64,000 nt of DNA. It comes from Proteles cristata cristata (taxonomy: Eukaryota; Chordata; Mammalia; Carnivora; Hyaenidae). Shown here piece after piece: positions 43,723-55,290 of this stretch. Within the stretch, counting starts at the first letter, position 1. Every line of letters starts with the position of its first letter. The notes beneath the pieces are model-generated. The model ran no database searches. It had not been told where the DNA came from and saw only the letters and a list, made by a program, of their open reading frames with translations. The stretch covers positions 2,604,001 through 2,668,000 of the forward strand of contig JAESUZ010003505.1 of assembly GCA_017311185.1 (NCBI GenBank), given 5' to 3'. The translations under genes were made by a program, and so were the position numbers.

Positions 43723-44075
43723 AAAATTGCACTTGCTTTATAATAAACTAAGTACATGGTGTTTTACTTGAATTACATATTTTTACATGCAGGGTTTTCT
43801 TTATTATTGTTTTATGAATTTTGTAATTTTTAACTATTTTTTTCTTTTACCCGTAGCTCATTTTCCAAACAACTAAGACTTGTTACCGATTTTGATTTCT
43901 GATACTATTGAACTGGTGTCAGAGAATATATATGTATACTGCTTGTCTTTCGACTCTGTTGGAACTTGGTTTATGGCCTGTCACATTGTTGTTTCAGTGA
44001 GCATTACATGTGAGCTTGAAAAGAATGTGTATTCTACAGGCAGTTACCGCAATGAATATTTTGTACACGGATTTG

Positions 44076-44480
44076 AGATCATTGCTTCAGAGGGACAGTA
44101 GCTAAGTGCTAGCAATAAACAGAGAAAGACAAAGACAGATATGCTTCATTGTTATTAGTGGGAAGGTATTGATTCATATGGAGTCAAAATATGAACTATT
44201 AACTGGGAACTTTTCAGTGCTTTCAAGAATATATTGAGATAAGAGCTATTTTTTAGCATACATATGGAAGCATTCTTTTTTAATAAGCAGATAGAATTAT
44301 GGCATTACTATTAGATGAAATGATTGCTGAGCCCTTATAGGAATAGCACTGGAAAGAAAAAATAAGTTACTGTCTTGATCTGTGCCCACTTTTGCTTTTT
44401 TTAAACCAATATTGTAGTATGACCTTAGTGATAAAAGCAGTCACCTTTATGGTTTTCATTCTGGACCAGTCACTAAGTTA
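44076..44480. other. Unique AT-rich sequence
   Basis: Nothing recognised. Confidence 0.4.
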
Positions 44481-44635
44481 AGAGCCTAGAGCCCAAAGTA
44501 AGACTGCTTGATTTCAGATCTTGGCTCCTCTACTTAATAATTGTGACCTCTCTGTGCCTCAGTTTCCTGAAATGAGGATGCTGGCGGTACTCACTGCACA
44601 GTGTTATTTTGGGAGTAACATTCGATACTCCTAAC
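44481..44635 (+). repeat. MIR SINE, sense
   Basis: 'gactgcttgatttcagatct', 'tggctcctctacttaataat' and 'gacctctctgtgcctcagtttcctgaaatgagg' form a good MIR core. Confidence 0.85.
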
Positions 44636-44639
44636 AATA

Positions 44640-44775
44640 TTTGCCAATACTATGTAACATTTACTCAGCTACACACTGCTCTGAACATTTACTGTAGGTT
44701 CATGAAATCTTCACCACAACCCTATGAAGCTGATTTTTAGGTTTACGGAGGCCTGGAGAAAGGCACAGAGATAGC
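44640..44775 (-). repeat. MIR SINE, antisense
   Basis: 'acatttactcagctacacac', 'cttcaccacaaccctatgaa' and 'ggcctggagaaaggcacaga' form an antisense MIR, next to the sense one. Confidence 0.65.
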
Positions 44776-44929
44776 AGTGGAAGCTTTCCAGTACTGCTGA
44801 CTTGTGTTACTGAGGCAGGGAAATCCTCCCGAAAGAGCTCCTCTGTGAGGACGGGAGAGGTTTGTGGGGAGCCCGCTGGGGAGCACTTGACAGAGGAGGA
44901 GGAGCAGGTTTGTAAAGGGTTTCCGTCCC

Positions 44930-45310
44930 CTACGTATTAGCTTGGGCTGCCACAAGAAAATATCATAAGCTAGGTGGCTTCAGTGACAGATACTTATTTT
45001 CTCACAGTTCTGGAGGCTGGAAGTCCAAGATCAAGATGCTGCCAGTTGGATTTCTAGTGAGGGCTCCCCTTTGTGGGTCACAGAGGCCACCTTCTCATTG
45101 TGTCCGCACACGGCCTTTCTCCATGAGTGCACACGGACAGAGAAAGAGTCCTCGCTCTGGGCCACCAGCTCTATCAGAGGAGTGCCCCATCCTTATGAGG
45201 TCATTTAACCTTAATTAACTTCTGAAGATCCCCTCTGCATATGTAACCACAGTGCTGGTAATGGCTTCCACATGTGAGTTTTGAGGGGACACAGTTGAGT
45301 CGGTAGCATC
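44930..45310 (-). mobile_element. MLT1-type (MaLR) solitary LTR, antisense
   Basis: The plus strand shows the reversed MLT1 layout: 'attagcttgggctgccacaa', 'tctcacagttctggaggctg', 'gaagtccaagatcaagatgc', 'cattgtgtccgcacacggcc', 'atccttatgaggtcatttaa' and 'ttttgaggggacacagtt'. It is a non-autonomous ERVL-like LTR; no internal region is seen. Confidence 0.85.
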
Positions 45311-45471
45311 CTGCCGCCACCCCAAGGAACAAATAGAGCATCTTCCAGGACTAACTGGGTTCTTTGCTCTCTTCTAGTGAGTGTCAGGGTTTGTTTTTTA
45401 AGTTATCCCCAGAGTGGTTAGATTCACATTGCTGTCACCAATGAGCTTATTTCAAAGTATCAGACATTTCT

Positions 45472-45900
45472 TTTTTTTTTTTAAGTTTATTTATTTTTGG
45501 AAGAGACAGAGACAGAGAAGGGGAGGGGCAGAGAGTGGGAGAGAGAGAATCCCAAGCAGGCTCCATGCTATCAGCACCGAGCCTGACTGACATGGGACTC
45601 AAACTCATGAACCAGGAGATCATGACTTGAGCCCACATCAAGAGTTGGATGCTTGGGGTACCTGGGTGGCTCAGTTGGTTGAGTATCTGGCTTCAGCTCA
45701 TGTAAGGATCTCATGGCTCGTGGGTTTGAGCCCCGAGTTGGGCTCAGTGCTGACAGCTCAGAGCCTGGAGCCTGCTTGATTCTCATCTCCTTCTCTCTCT
45801 GTGCCTCCCCTGCTCGTGCTCTGGCTCTCTCTCTCTCAAAACTAAGTAAACATTAAAAAAAGAAAAAAGGAGTTGGAGGACTGAACCACCCAGGCACCCC
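45472..45900 (-). mobile_element. CAN-SINE, antisense, split by a second SINE
   Basis: The outer element runs 45472-45654 and resumes at about 45868-45900 ('ctgaaccacccaggcacccc'). AAAGTATCAGACATTTCT (45454-45471) and AAAGTATTTGACATTTCT (45901-45918) are its target-site duplication with two mismatches. Confidence 0.94.
45655..45867 (+). mobile_element. CAN-SINE, sense, nested in an antisense SINE
   Basis: 'ggggtacctgggtggctcag', 'tgtaaggatctcatggctcg', TC-rich body and tail 'aagtaaacattaaaaaaag'. The flanks AGAGTTGGATGCT and GGAGTTGGAGGACT are a worn duplication of the host SINE head. Confidence 0.94.
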
Positions 45901-46069
45901 AAAGTATTTGACATTTCTGTAGGTAGCAAAATGGTATTGTTTTACTAAAATAAGGCAGACAGTGGCACGCTGTGGAGACCCCCAGGGTACGTCTTTCTGT
46001 GTGCTGGAGGGTATATGTAATTATGCAGGTGTACAGCTCTGCCATGTTGAATAAATAGATGCAATGCAG

Positions 46070-46335
46070 TAGTCATTCATTTAACAAACATGTAACTGTC
46101 CTGCTGTATGCCAGGCCCTGGCTCTGATAATACAGTGCAAAGCATACGATCAGAAGGCCCTGCCTTCACCTTGTGCCTTCTCTAGTAGAGGGCAACAAGG
46201 AAGTCCACAGCAGATGCCTATGTGCTGGGAAGGTGAGTGAGGTTAGTCTGCAGAGAATATTAGAAAAGGGATAGGACAGGAAGAGTGTGAGCCAGGGAAT
46301 GATGTCCTAGGCCAGCATTTTGGACAGGGGGGATG
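46070..46335 (-). repeat. L2 LINE 3' region, antisense
   Basis: 'cattcatttaacaaacatgt', 'ctgtatgccaggccctggct', 'gataatacagtgcaaagcat' and 'gaaggccctgccttcacctt' are the reversed L2 end; the following 130 bp agree more weakly. Confidence 0.65.
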
Positions 46336-46679
46336 AAATACGCTAGTTGAAGTGTGCTGGGCTGGTTGTGTAAGGGCAATGCCCCCTGGTCTGGGGTCCT
46401 GTTGCCCCGGAATGCCCCGTAAGTGTGCAGTATTGCTGTCAGCGCCGTCATTATGGTCCGGGCATAACTGCAGTAAACACAATGCCCAGACATACCCTTG
46501 TGGGAAGCTCAGTTGTTACAGGCATCAGCTTGCCTCCTGTCTCTCCTCTGAAAATCAGGGTAGCTTATTTTTTCCGACTCACTCCTCAGTGTCTGTATGG
46601 TAATAGAGTAATATTGTGTTTCTCTAAGTTTTCTGCTAAACTGTTCTTAATGCAAAGAAAATTGAACCCAAAGGGTATA

Positions 46680-46698
46680 TGCGTGTGAGTGCGTGTGC

Positions 46699-46731
<33 letters not shown>
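46680..46731. repeat. (TG)n microsatellite
   Basis: Imperfect GTGCGTG units at the left, then 15 or more perfect GT units. Confidence 0.97.
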
Positions 46732-46733
<2 letters not shown>

Positions 46734-49136
46734 CTGATCATTCCATAAAGGGAACTTTTTTGGTCATCTCTTGTTTTCTTCTAAGGACTCATGCCAGCCT
46801 ATATTCTTCAAATAATATTATTATTTGTGCTTATTTTAATATTTAACTAACGTTGTAAATGCCCTGTCTGCTTTGTGGATTTGAAGACCCTTGCCCCCAG
46901 GTACAGGGCGTGGCCTGCAACCGAATGAAAAGCTGTGGAGTAAAGCTATGTGGTGTGGGTTCGGGCTCAGGTGCAACAGCAGGCTCATGGTCCCTGAAGG
47001 GGTTAGGCTGTGGGCTGGGTGGTTTTACTCTTTGGCATCCTGTAAAGCAACGCTCAAGAATGTTCAGCTTCCTTCCATACACTCTGTCTACAGTAAAAAC
47101 CAAGAAAATGCATTTCCACCCCCAGAATGGCGGTATAAAGGGAAGCATCAGAAAAGCCAGTCCACAGTCAAGAATGAGCAGTGAAACTCACCCTTCACTG
47201 TCAGAATTGAATCATCAGGTAGAAGGTGTAGCCACCAGCTTTTTCCCCAAATCACTTTTCTCTGGTTTTGGAATTCCTAATGTGACACTCACTTTTACAG
47301 GCTAATTTTCTTCTTAAATTATTTTTTATTGAATTGGTATTAAAATGAACTCGGCTGTCATTGAGTATTTATTAATAGTGGGTATAGGTGATTCAAGCCA
47401 GGTGTACACCCATCACTCGCATCCTGGCCTTGGCTCTCCGCTGCCTCAGAATCCTCAACACCGTGCTCCAGGAGGTCATTACTAATTCATTAGAGTCGTC
47501 TTAGGGATGAACTTGCTTGCTAACTCTGTTAGGTATATATGAACTTTGGATAATTGGGAGTCATCTATGAAATAGCAGACCCTGGAGATCATTCTTTCCA
47601 TTGCGCGCATTTTTAATAATATAAAAGCATTTTTCCAGGCAAGATTTATGTTCGCTTGCATTTCTAGGATACCAAATGAAACATACTGAAAGTTTTTCAT
47701 AAAATTAAAAATGGTACACATTTTGAGTGCAGTCATGATTTTGTACAGGGTTTACGTTCTTAGCGTGAACTCTTTCTTAACAGGCATGCCAAACTGCTAG
47801 TGAATATGAAATCAAGGTAATGGATCCAGAGACATAAAGAAGAAAATGAGAATAAACTGTTCTCAAGTATCTTCTTCAGGTACCTAGGCTTCAGAATCCC
47901 GTGTGAATGGGAACAGTGGACATGCCATTGGCACAGCCTCAGAAATTCTGAATAAGTCCTTTCCCTAGTTTGGGTTATGTAATATTTGAAAGTAACAAAG
48001 TCAAGTTTCCTTTAAATAGTTGGTTAATTCATTTATTACTTTAGTTTTTAGGTATTCCATTAGTCCGAATCAGGGGTCTTTTCCTCTGATTTGAGTGTCA
48101 GTGTTGAAGTGGTTACAGAGATAATAATGTAACGTAATCATCTGATGAAATATGGCTTGAATAAGTCATGACTGTTTACCGTGAAACTTTTTTGTTTAAT
48201 TTAGTCTCCAGTTTTTGTATTTCAATTGCAAATTGAAAAAAATTTACAAATTTAGTGAGAGTTTTATTAGTAGATTAGTCCTGAAATGTACTTCGGTGAA
48301 GAAAACTGCTTGGCATTAATTTCATAATTTTGGAGCATTGCTAAATCATTCGTTGAAGGTTAAAATTAATATTTGAAAGTAATAAGGCCGTGGCTGCCAG
48401 GACTAATTGAAATTTTTGTAGAGAGAAAATGTATGATCCCAGATGTCATTACTCATTCATGATATGTCTTACTAGTAAGAGATTATTCTGGCTTCCGTTG
48501 TTTCTGTACTGTTTATAACCGGACAAGATTTGTTTCATGATGCTGATTGTACATGGAATGCTATCCATTGCATGTACAGACTGCGTTGTCATCAGAAAAG
48601 AATTACAAACAAATGTTACTGTTTTTGAATTGGAAACCGTGTCCCCTGAGTAACATCTAGGACCTAAAAGCCACTTTACTTTTCCTGTCTATCTAGGTAC
48701 TGGTCAGCTTTGGTTTATTTAGCTGATGAAATCTGAATCCAAAAATCCCAACCTAGGAAAGCATGGCCATAGGCAAGATAGTGGTGTGCTCATTGCATTT
48801 TGTGTGCTTCGTTAAAGGTTTAATGAACTTAGCCCCACGGTTGAGAAGCCCACGGCCTGGCCGTTGAGAGTGTGGCTGTCATCCTGGCACTGGGCGCTGC
48901 CAAGTAGCCCTGGGGCAGTTTTCTCTATTGGGTCCCTCCGAGGCTTTTCTCAGGGGTTAAATGTGCGTTCTTAGTAAAACACTTAGGATCACTACTGCCT
49001 CATTGGCCATGATTGTAAATGACTTTCAAATAAGTTAAAAAATTCCAGGCAATATTTATTTCTAAGCTTTTTTGAACACATCTGGCATACTTATTTTCTA
49101 TTATTGTTGAAAAGATGATAGATCAGCAGTATTAAA
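46732..49136. other. Long repeat-poor unique tract
   Basis: I recognise no mobile element in about 2.4 kb, unusual for this window. A 148-codon plus frame (46859-47305) has no known domain. An exon-like 33-nt segment bounded by 'ctctttcttaacag' and 'gtaatgg' lies at 47784-47816. The part from 47.3 kb on is AT-rich with few CpGs. Confidence 0.45.
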
Positions 49137-49357
49137 ATTTTTTTTTAATGTTTATTTTTGAGAGAGAGAGAGAGAGAAGGAGAGAGACAGAGCGCAAATG
49201 GAGGAGGGGCAGAAAGTGGAGAGACCCAGAACCTGAAGCAGGCTCCAGGCTCTGAGCTGTCCACACACAGCCCTACGCGGGGCTCGAACTCACAAACCAT
49301 GAGATCACGATCTCAGCTGAAGTCGCATGCTTAACCGACTCAACCACCCAGGTGCCC
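49137..49357 (-). mobile_element. CAN-SINE, antisense, perfect 21-bp target-site duplication
   Basis: A perfect 21-bp direct repeat (starting TGATAGATCAGCAG) occupies 49116-49136 and 49358-49378. The body keeps 'ccctacgcggggctcgaact' and 'caaccacccaggtgccc'. The long intact duplication shows a fairly recent insertion. Confidence 0.97.
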
Positions 49358-49378
49358 TGATAGATCAGCAGTATTAAA

Positions 49379-50219
49379 GAAGAATTTCAAAATAATTATC
49401 CATGTAACCAGTTTTTAAAAGTAATGTTTGTTTGCATATTATCATCTAATTTATTTTTATGTATACTTTGTGATATTGAAATTATAATGTATATAGTGGT
49501 CACGGTAGAGAACTGAATATGATTGGCCCATCATAGTCACGTGCTTCCTAAGGAGTGGGGTGGTCATAGAGGTTGTAGCCTTAGCCCCATGGGAGGGGCA
49601 TGCGGGCTTCCCCCAGAGGGAGAGAAAGAGTGCTGATACAAGCAGCTGAAGGAACAGAAGTCCGCTGTGATGTGCAGCGGGCTTTCTCCTACTGTGGGGG
49701 TGGTATTTCTTGTCCGTACGTGTACTACAATCACTGTGGCAGCGACAGCCATTTACCTTGTACTGCAAAGACTCCCGTTTCCTTCAGGGATGTGAGCTGA
49801 GGTCATGAGATGGTAGGAAGAGTGTTAGAATGAAGGGCCAGGGGAAATGCAGTCTAAGCTGAAAGACCTTAGGCAGGCTTTCTAGGTCTGGGTGAAATAA
49901 AGCATCAGATCAGTTCTTTCCCCCACCCCTAAATTTATCCTGTTTAAGCTACAGAACTGCTTTTCGGTATTTTTGTTTTGCCATAATTGTTACTTAAGAT
50001 TGTTTATCAAGGTGTTTTCTTTCAAGTTTTGCTGCTTCCCCCCGCACCCCCGTTCTCAATAGTGTCTGAACGGAGTAAGTAAAAAGTGCATGTTTATCAA
50101 AATTGCCTTGCGGCAGTTTGCTTAAAGAAATGATCTCTACAAAGAAGAAAGACATATGTCCAATTTTGTAAAAAAGTGAGAAAATGTTTTAATTTTTTCA
50201 GCAATCAAAGATACATGAG
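49379..50219. other. Unique sequence, no gene recognised
   Basis: The minus frame 49457-49768 (103 codons) overlaps other frames and has no known domain. No repeat is recognised. Confidence 0.4.
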
Positions 50220-50442
50220 GGGCACCTCGGTGGCTCAGTCGGTGAAACGTCCAACTCTTTACTTCAGCTCAGGTCATTATCTCACAGTTCATGAGTGTGA
50301 GCCCCGTATCAGGCTCTGTCCTGGCAATGTGGAGCCTGCTTGGGATTCTCTCTCCTCCCTCCCTCTCTGCCTCTCTCTCTTCTCTGCCCCTCCCCTGCTC
50401 GCACATGTATTCTCGCAAAGTAAACAAACTTAAAAAAAAAAA
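50220..50442 (+). mobile_element. CAN-SINE, sense
   Basis: 'ggggcacctcggtggctcag', 'gctcaggtcattatctcaca', TC-rich body and A13 tail. AAAGATACATGAG (50207-50219) and AAAGATACAGGAG (50443-50455) are the target-site duplication. Confidence 0.95.
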
Positions 50443-50455
50443 AAAGATACAGGAG

Positions 50456-51889
50456 TAATAAAACCAATTCTCCTCTTTTGAAATTGAGAAAGCCTTAAAA
50501 ACATCCTTACACTCGGTGTGCTGAACATAATGCAGGAAAATATAAGCACATAGCAGTAGTGAGACTATAAGTTGATAGATTAGTTCTGGAACAAATAGGG
50601 TGAAACAGGACAATTTTCTAATCTGAACTGAATTAAAAATATAACTCAGATTGTCATGTTTGTTGAGTCCATTTCTCTGAATTCCCCTGTCAGAGATACA
50701 CACGGTGCCCCAGGTTTTGAGGTTTTGGTCTGCGTTCTTTAAGTACTTATGATACCCGTAGGGCTGAGCTCCTGGTTGGGTATTTCATCGACGGCAGGAA
50801 AGTCTTAGTACCAGTTTCGGCTCGTGACTTCTCCAGACTCCGCCAAGGGAGCAATTGGAGCAGCTTATATTTCAGAGACGCCTGGGACAATTCACTGCCA
50901 GGATACTGTCTCTGTCTTCTGTTCCGTCTGCATCTGGGCTCTCACACTGAGTGGGTTCCGATGGAGCTGATGAGTGTCTGCTGGAAGAGAGCTCGTCTCT
51001 TGTGCCCAAACAGATCGGGCCACGGGTCCATTCTAATGAGCCTTGGGTATTGGTAGAACTATACTCTGACAGGACACCATTCCAGTGAATCCGAGGAAGT
51101 AGGACACAGATTACCAGGACCCGGAAATCGCAGATGATGGACCTTCTTCCTTAACTGGTGAATGCTCTCAGCCCAGGCCAGTAACTGCTAGTTTGAACAC
51201 CTCAGGCAAGTGTCCACCATATTTATTTGCAGGACTGATACTCCCTTTGTCTTGATTTGGGACGGAGTGATTGAAAAGGTATCAAGTATCATGAGCTGCC
51301 TCTAGAACACTGGCGGTCTGTCCACTGGTGGGTTACGGGTGAGCGCTTCCTGCAGTTGGGGCAGTGAAAGTGGGTGTGGGTGTGGACCCAGTTACAGTAA
51401 GCAGAACAGCTAGTTTTGTCGGACCTTCCTCAGTTGACTTGGCAATTCCAAGAAAAGCCTTAAAAGTGAGATATAGGAAATTCAGAGTGCTTGGGAGTTC
51501 TTCCATGCCAAGTACCATGGATTTGGCAGAATACTAATTCGGGACGGAATGGGGAAGGCTCACTTTGGGTCTGAGTGTGCATAGGCCCGCCTGCCCATGA
51601 GGGCATGGTATAGCCTGGGTGGATACGAGGGCCTTCTAGATGTCTGTCTGTGTACAGGGTGGTGCTGTGTACAGGGTGGTGACGTGACAGTTACCACATT
51701 GTCACCAGGACGGGTAGCAACCAGCTGTGGTCTGGGAAGGGAGCCAGTGAAGCCAAAAGTTCAATCTACACAGCTGGGCAGTTGAAGGAGCTGGGTGACC
51801 ACCAGGAAGGAGAAGTAAGCAAGGGTTAGAACGTGAGCCACGGAGTCCCAAGAAGATGCTGCATGGAGATACTTCGAACTGCTAGATCC
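50456..51889. other. Unique sequence, no gene recognised
   Basis: No repeat family is recognised in 1.4 kb. A 17-bp unit (TGTGTACAGGGTGGTG plus spacer) is repeated at 51649-51664 and 51666-51681. Frames are short. Confidence 0.4.
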
Positions 51890-52083
51890 ATAGTTCTCAG
51901 ACTTTAATGTTCTTAACGGAACACCTGGAAAGCCTATTAAAACATAGCTTCCTGGGCTTGTCCCAGAGATTCTGATTCGGTGGGGTGACCTGGGGCCCAC
52001 AGCATGAACTTGTATTTCTAATGGGCTCACTGCTCATGTCAGTGCTGCTGGTCCTGGGACCATGCTGGAAGAGCCACCCTTTC
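51890..52083 (+). mobile_element. MER5A-type hAT element
   Basis: 'catagttctcagactttaat', 'cctggaaagcctattaaaac', 'ttcctgggcttgtcccagag', 'attctgattcggtggggtga' and 'cttgtatttctaatgggctc' follow the well-known MER5A order, ending 'gtcctgggaccatgctg'. A non-autonomous Charlie-group DNA transposon. Confidence 0.85.
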
Positions 52084-52192
52084 AGACCTACTATGTATCA
52101 CAGGCCAGCTTTTCTTATCCCTCCCATCTCCGTGTTTCTGAAGAGAAGAGAAAGAAATCGGAACTTTTGAGTTCTTACTCTCTCCCAGATGC

Positions 52193-52195
<3 letters not shown>

Positions 52196-52228
<33 letters not shown>
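52196..52228. repeat. (GT)n microsatellite
   Basis: About 16 perfect GT units. Confidence 0.97.
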
Positions 52229-52350
52229 CATCACTTAATATTCACAGACATAAAGTTGTATAATTTGTATTTTCTGTGAGGCTGTAGAGGCTCAGAGAGA
52301 CCAAGTAATTTGTCCACAGCCACACAGCTAGTCCATGTTTTGACTGTTTT
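52229..52350 (-). repeat. MIR SINE, antisense
   Basis: 'aacatcacttaatattcaca', 'ggctcagagagaccaagtaa' and 'ttgtccacagccacacagct' form an antisense MIR. Confidence 0.75.
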
Positions 52351-53999
52351 TCTGAGTTAATGCCAGCTCCTGTTAGAACTCCTTTATTTTCCTTACAAGT
52401 AACTGCAAAACAGGGTAGAGTTGGGGGCGGCAGAGGGAGCCTTCGCCTCCGTGAGCAGGAGCACTCAGATCTCTCTGGTGCTGTTACGATTCTCTGTTTG
52501 CCAAGACCCAAAGTGTGGCAAGGCTACCAAGTGAATTTCAGAAATGTGTCATTGGTTAAACCTCTTCCACTTTTTGCTTTAAAATCTTGTAAAAGGATGA
52601 CATTATTAAAAAATAATGGAATTTGGAAGTTTAGAGTCAAGCTGAAGACAGTACAGAAATTTCTGGCATATTTTATTTAGGATTTCAGTTATATCTTGTT
52701 CTGAGAGATTTGGGGTGATGTTAAAACAAAGGGTTCTCCAAATAATTTATTTCTTTTGAGTTCTGTTTTCTGAAACTTCATAAAGACAAACAAGAAAGCC
52801 TATGAAGGCAAATATAAGAACAATAAGGTGAAACATTTTTTCAGTGGTGAAGTATATATTTGCGCATGCTAATTTCATTGTTTCATTGTTCAATGTGAAT
52901 GGGAAAAGCCTTTATAAAATGAATACTTAGAATGATTGTACTGAATAATCCTTTTGTTTTGAATAGTTAAAAAAAATAGAAGTAGGTTATAAGAAATTTT
53001 AGAACTCTGTGAAATTATAGCCCTGTGGTTAGTTGATCTTACTAAAACCACCCTTAAACTCCGGTTTACCTCGCCGAGTACAAAAGATACATGTAGTGTG
53101 TGAGATTGTGGCTGTCCCACAGAGTTTTAGGTGTGCATATTTCCCCCGCCAGGTAAAAATACCTGAGTGGGCCAGAGTGTGGTTTTTTTAAATACGAAGT
53201 TCTACCAAAGAGTATTATTAAAAACAAATGAATTTGGTGATGACAGATCCCACATTGATATTGCTGTTAAGGAATATTGTAAATTAGTACACTCGGAAAA
53301 TAGAAAACCTGCTTATTACTTTTATTTAAATTAGGTGTGGACTTTAGATTTTTAACTACACGAATATATTTAGGTTATCACGCCGCTTCAGTATTTCCCC
53401 CCCATTTTAACATTCGGTAATGAACATCGAGAGACAGCTCTGTTTTTCTTGGTGAGCTAGTGTAATGTTTACTAAACTCTGCATCTACGTTCCTTGCTGC
53501 CTTCCGCGTATCTCTGCTAGAGTAAGTGTGGCTTCTTCCTCTCCGGAGATGGCACCATTAACCGTAATACGTAGGCTCCTGTTTTCAGGGAGCGACGGCA
53601 CGGCTTTGTTCTCTGCGTGTATCCTGGCTCTTGCTCCCAGCTCGGAGAGGGATTATCCGTGTTTCCATGCCACTTCTGTCCTCTGGTGTGAACTTGTTGC
53701 AGCAAGGACTCTCTTATTCAAGTTGCAGCCTCTAGAAGAAGCTGTCTCTTTCCCAAACCAGGGTGTCCTAAGTGAGTTCTGCTGCTCGAGCAGTCCTCTC
53801 GGTTTGGGATGAATTGTATCTTTGGAAAGAAATGTTTGCAGGGTTGTAGATGTCCTCTTTTCAACTACTTTTCCCCTCTATTTTAGAGGAAAATAAAAGA
53901 GGAAACACATTTAAAAGTTTTTCTCATTTGAGCTGGGCTCTTGGTTTTGTGGAACTGGACTGCAGTTACAAGAGTTTCTTTCCTTCTACAAAAAAAAAT
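52351..53999. other. Unique sequence, no gene recognised
   Basis: A 115-codon plus frame (53465-53812) lies in a moderately CpG-bearing stretch; no domain is recognised. The rest is AT-rich. Confidence 0.4.
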
Positions 54000-54186
54000 T
54001 AACTTACTTTCAAAATTTAGATGTAATTGACATCTAAAATGTAATCTAGATGTACATCTAGGTATAAATGTATCATTACCATTATGTTAGTTTCAGGCAT
54101 ATGACATAATGATTCAGTATTTGTCCGTATCGTGAAATGATCACCATAAGAAGCCTAGTCAACATCCATCACCACACATAGTCACC
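54000..54186 (-). repeat. L1 LINE 3' UTR fragment, antisense
   Basis: 'tagtttcaggcatatgacat', 'aatgattcagtatttgtccg' and 'gtcaacatccatcaccacac' are typical antisense L1 3' UTR. Around 54020-54065 the unit 'acatcta(a/g)' is locally repeated. Confidence 0.85.
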
Positions 54187-54889
54187 TCCAGAGAGTATCT
54201 TAAAATGACCTTGAAGCCCTTGTCCTGGAAGAAGAGGAGAGAGAGGTCAGATACAACCTTTGCGCTTTCCCTGGGGCTGGATTTCTGCGTTCACCCACAC
54301 GATCTGCATTTCTGTAACCAAATAGGCACGTCTTCAGTAGAGATGTACCCTCTCTACTGCTGTACTTGCAAATGTGGCAACATTTCATTAACTTAGATTT
54401 ATCTAATTAACAGTTTTTTATAAGTTGAACTGGACTAGATGGAGTCCACCCTTCTGTCTGTGGGCAGTATTTGCTGACTACCCCTCAGGCCCTCCCCCCT
54501 CCCCAGGAGGGATAGATTATGCTCCAGTGGCCGTATGCTGGGAGCACTGCACCCACCAGTGCTCCTTTGTCTACACCCTGGCTGCTGCTCTCATACCACA
54601 AACACGGGTTCTCCCTGCACCACTTTTGGCTTTATGCTTCCTTGGGAACTGTAATTCCTTCAGCACCTCTGTGTTCTCACAACTGCGCTCTCCTATTGGA
54701 TTATAGAATGAGCATATGCCAAGGTACTTGCAAAGCTGGAGCGATGAATGAAAGGGGCTGGAGTTGACGGGCAGGACTCAGATGATTGAGCTTTTAAAAA
54801 ATCAGAACTCTAGGGCTTCTATAGTCTCCCTCCTTCTCCCCCCACGCCTCCACTCTGCTACGTGCAGCAGTTTCTAATTACTATATCTT
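54187..54889. other. Unique sequence, no gene recognised
   Basis: Short plus and minus frames only (60-93 codons), none with a recognised domain. Confidence 0.4.
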
Positions 54890-55290
54890 CCAAGGAGAGG
54901 GAAAGGTTTGAGGTGGTGAAGACAGGCTTCAGGGAGTTGGTGAGTCCCCAGGTGGGCTTTGAGGACTGTCAGGGCAAGTGTTAGGGGCCAGCATAGACAC
55001 GGTGGCTAGTCTTGGCCAAAGGGGAATCGGAGAACAACTTTGGAGGAGAAGCTGAAGACTAGATAGGAGACGCTCCATATTGAGGGTAAGATTTTTGAAC
55101 CCGATTTTGAAACTATGGGTTATACATGTGTTTGACAGGGTTTTGATAAAGGTGTGATGGCATGGAGGGTGTGTTTTAGAATTGGGAATGTGGAAGCGTG
55201 TAGCTGGAGGGATTGAAAGGGAGAGTGATTGGCAGGAGAGATACTAGCTTAGGTAATATTATAATGAGCTAGGTAGGGGTGATGCGGGCG
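54890..55290 (-). repeat. L2 LINE remnant, antisense
   Basis: The plus strand resembles the antisense L2 ORF2 region: 'gaggtggtgaagacaggctt', 'tttgacagggttttgataaa', 'ggtgtgatggcatgg' and 'ggcaggagagatactagctt' in expected order. Strongly diverged. Confidence 0.5.

Larger units (their letters stand above)
40915..44075 (-). repeat. Old L1 LINE, long antisense copy
   Basis: The plus strand reads the L1 backwards from its 3' part: 'agtgtgtatctagggctgga' (41040), 'gggtatcttctagtttatgg' (41425), 'tcaggttaaggaagttccca' (42116), 'aaccttgcattcctgggatg' (42295), 'gaatttgttcatttcatcc' (42956) and 'cttgaaaagaatgtgtattc' (44017), which lies near the junction of endonuclease and RT regions. It is cut by SINEs at 42812, 43287 and 43513. 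It lies tail-to-tail with the sense L1 before it. Confidence 0.85.

Noticed and set aside
46859..47305. 148-codon open frame as a gene
   Set aside because: No recognisable domain, overlaps a 97-codon frame and a 101-codon minus frame, and shows no promoter or splice context. A frame of this length is expected by chance in 64 kb.
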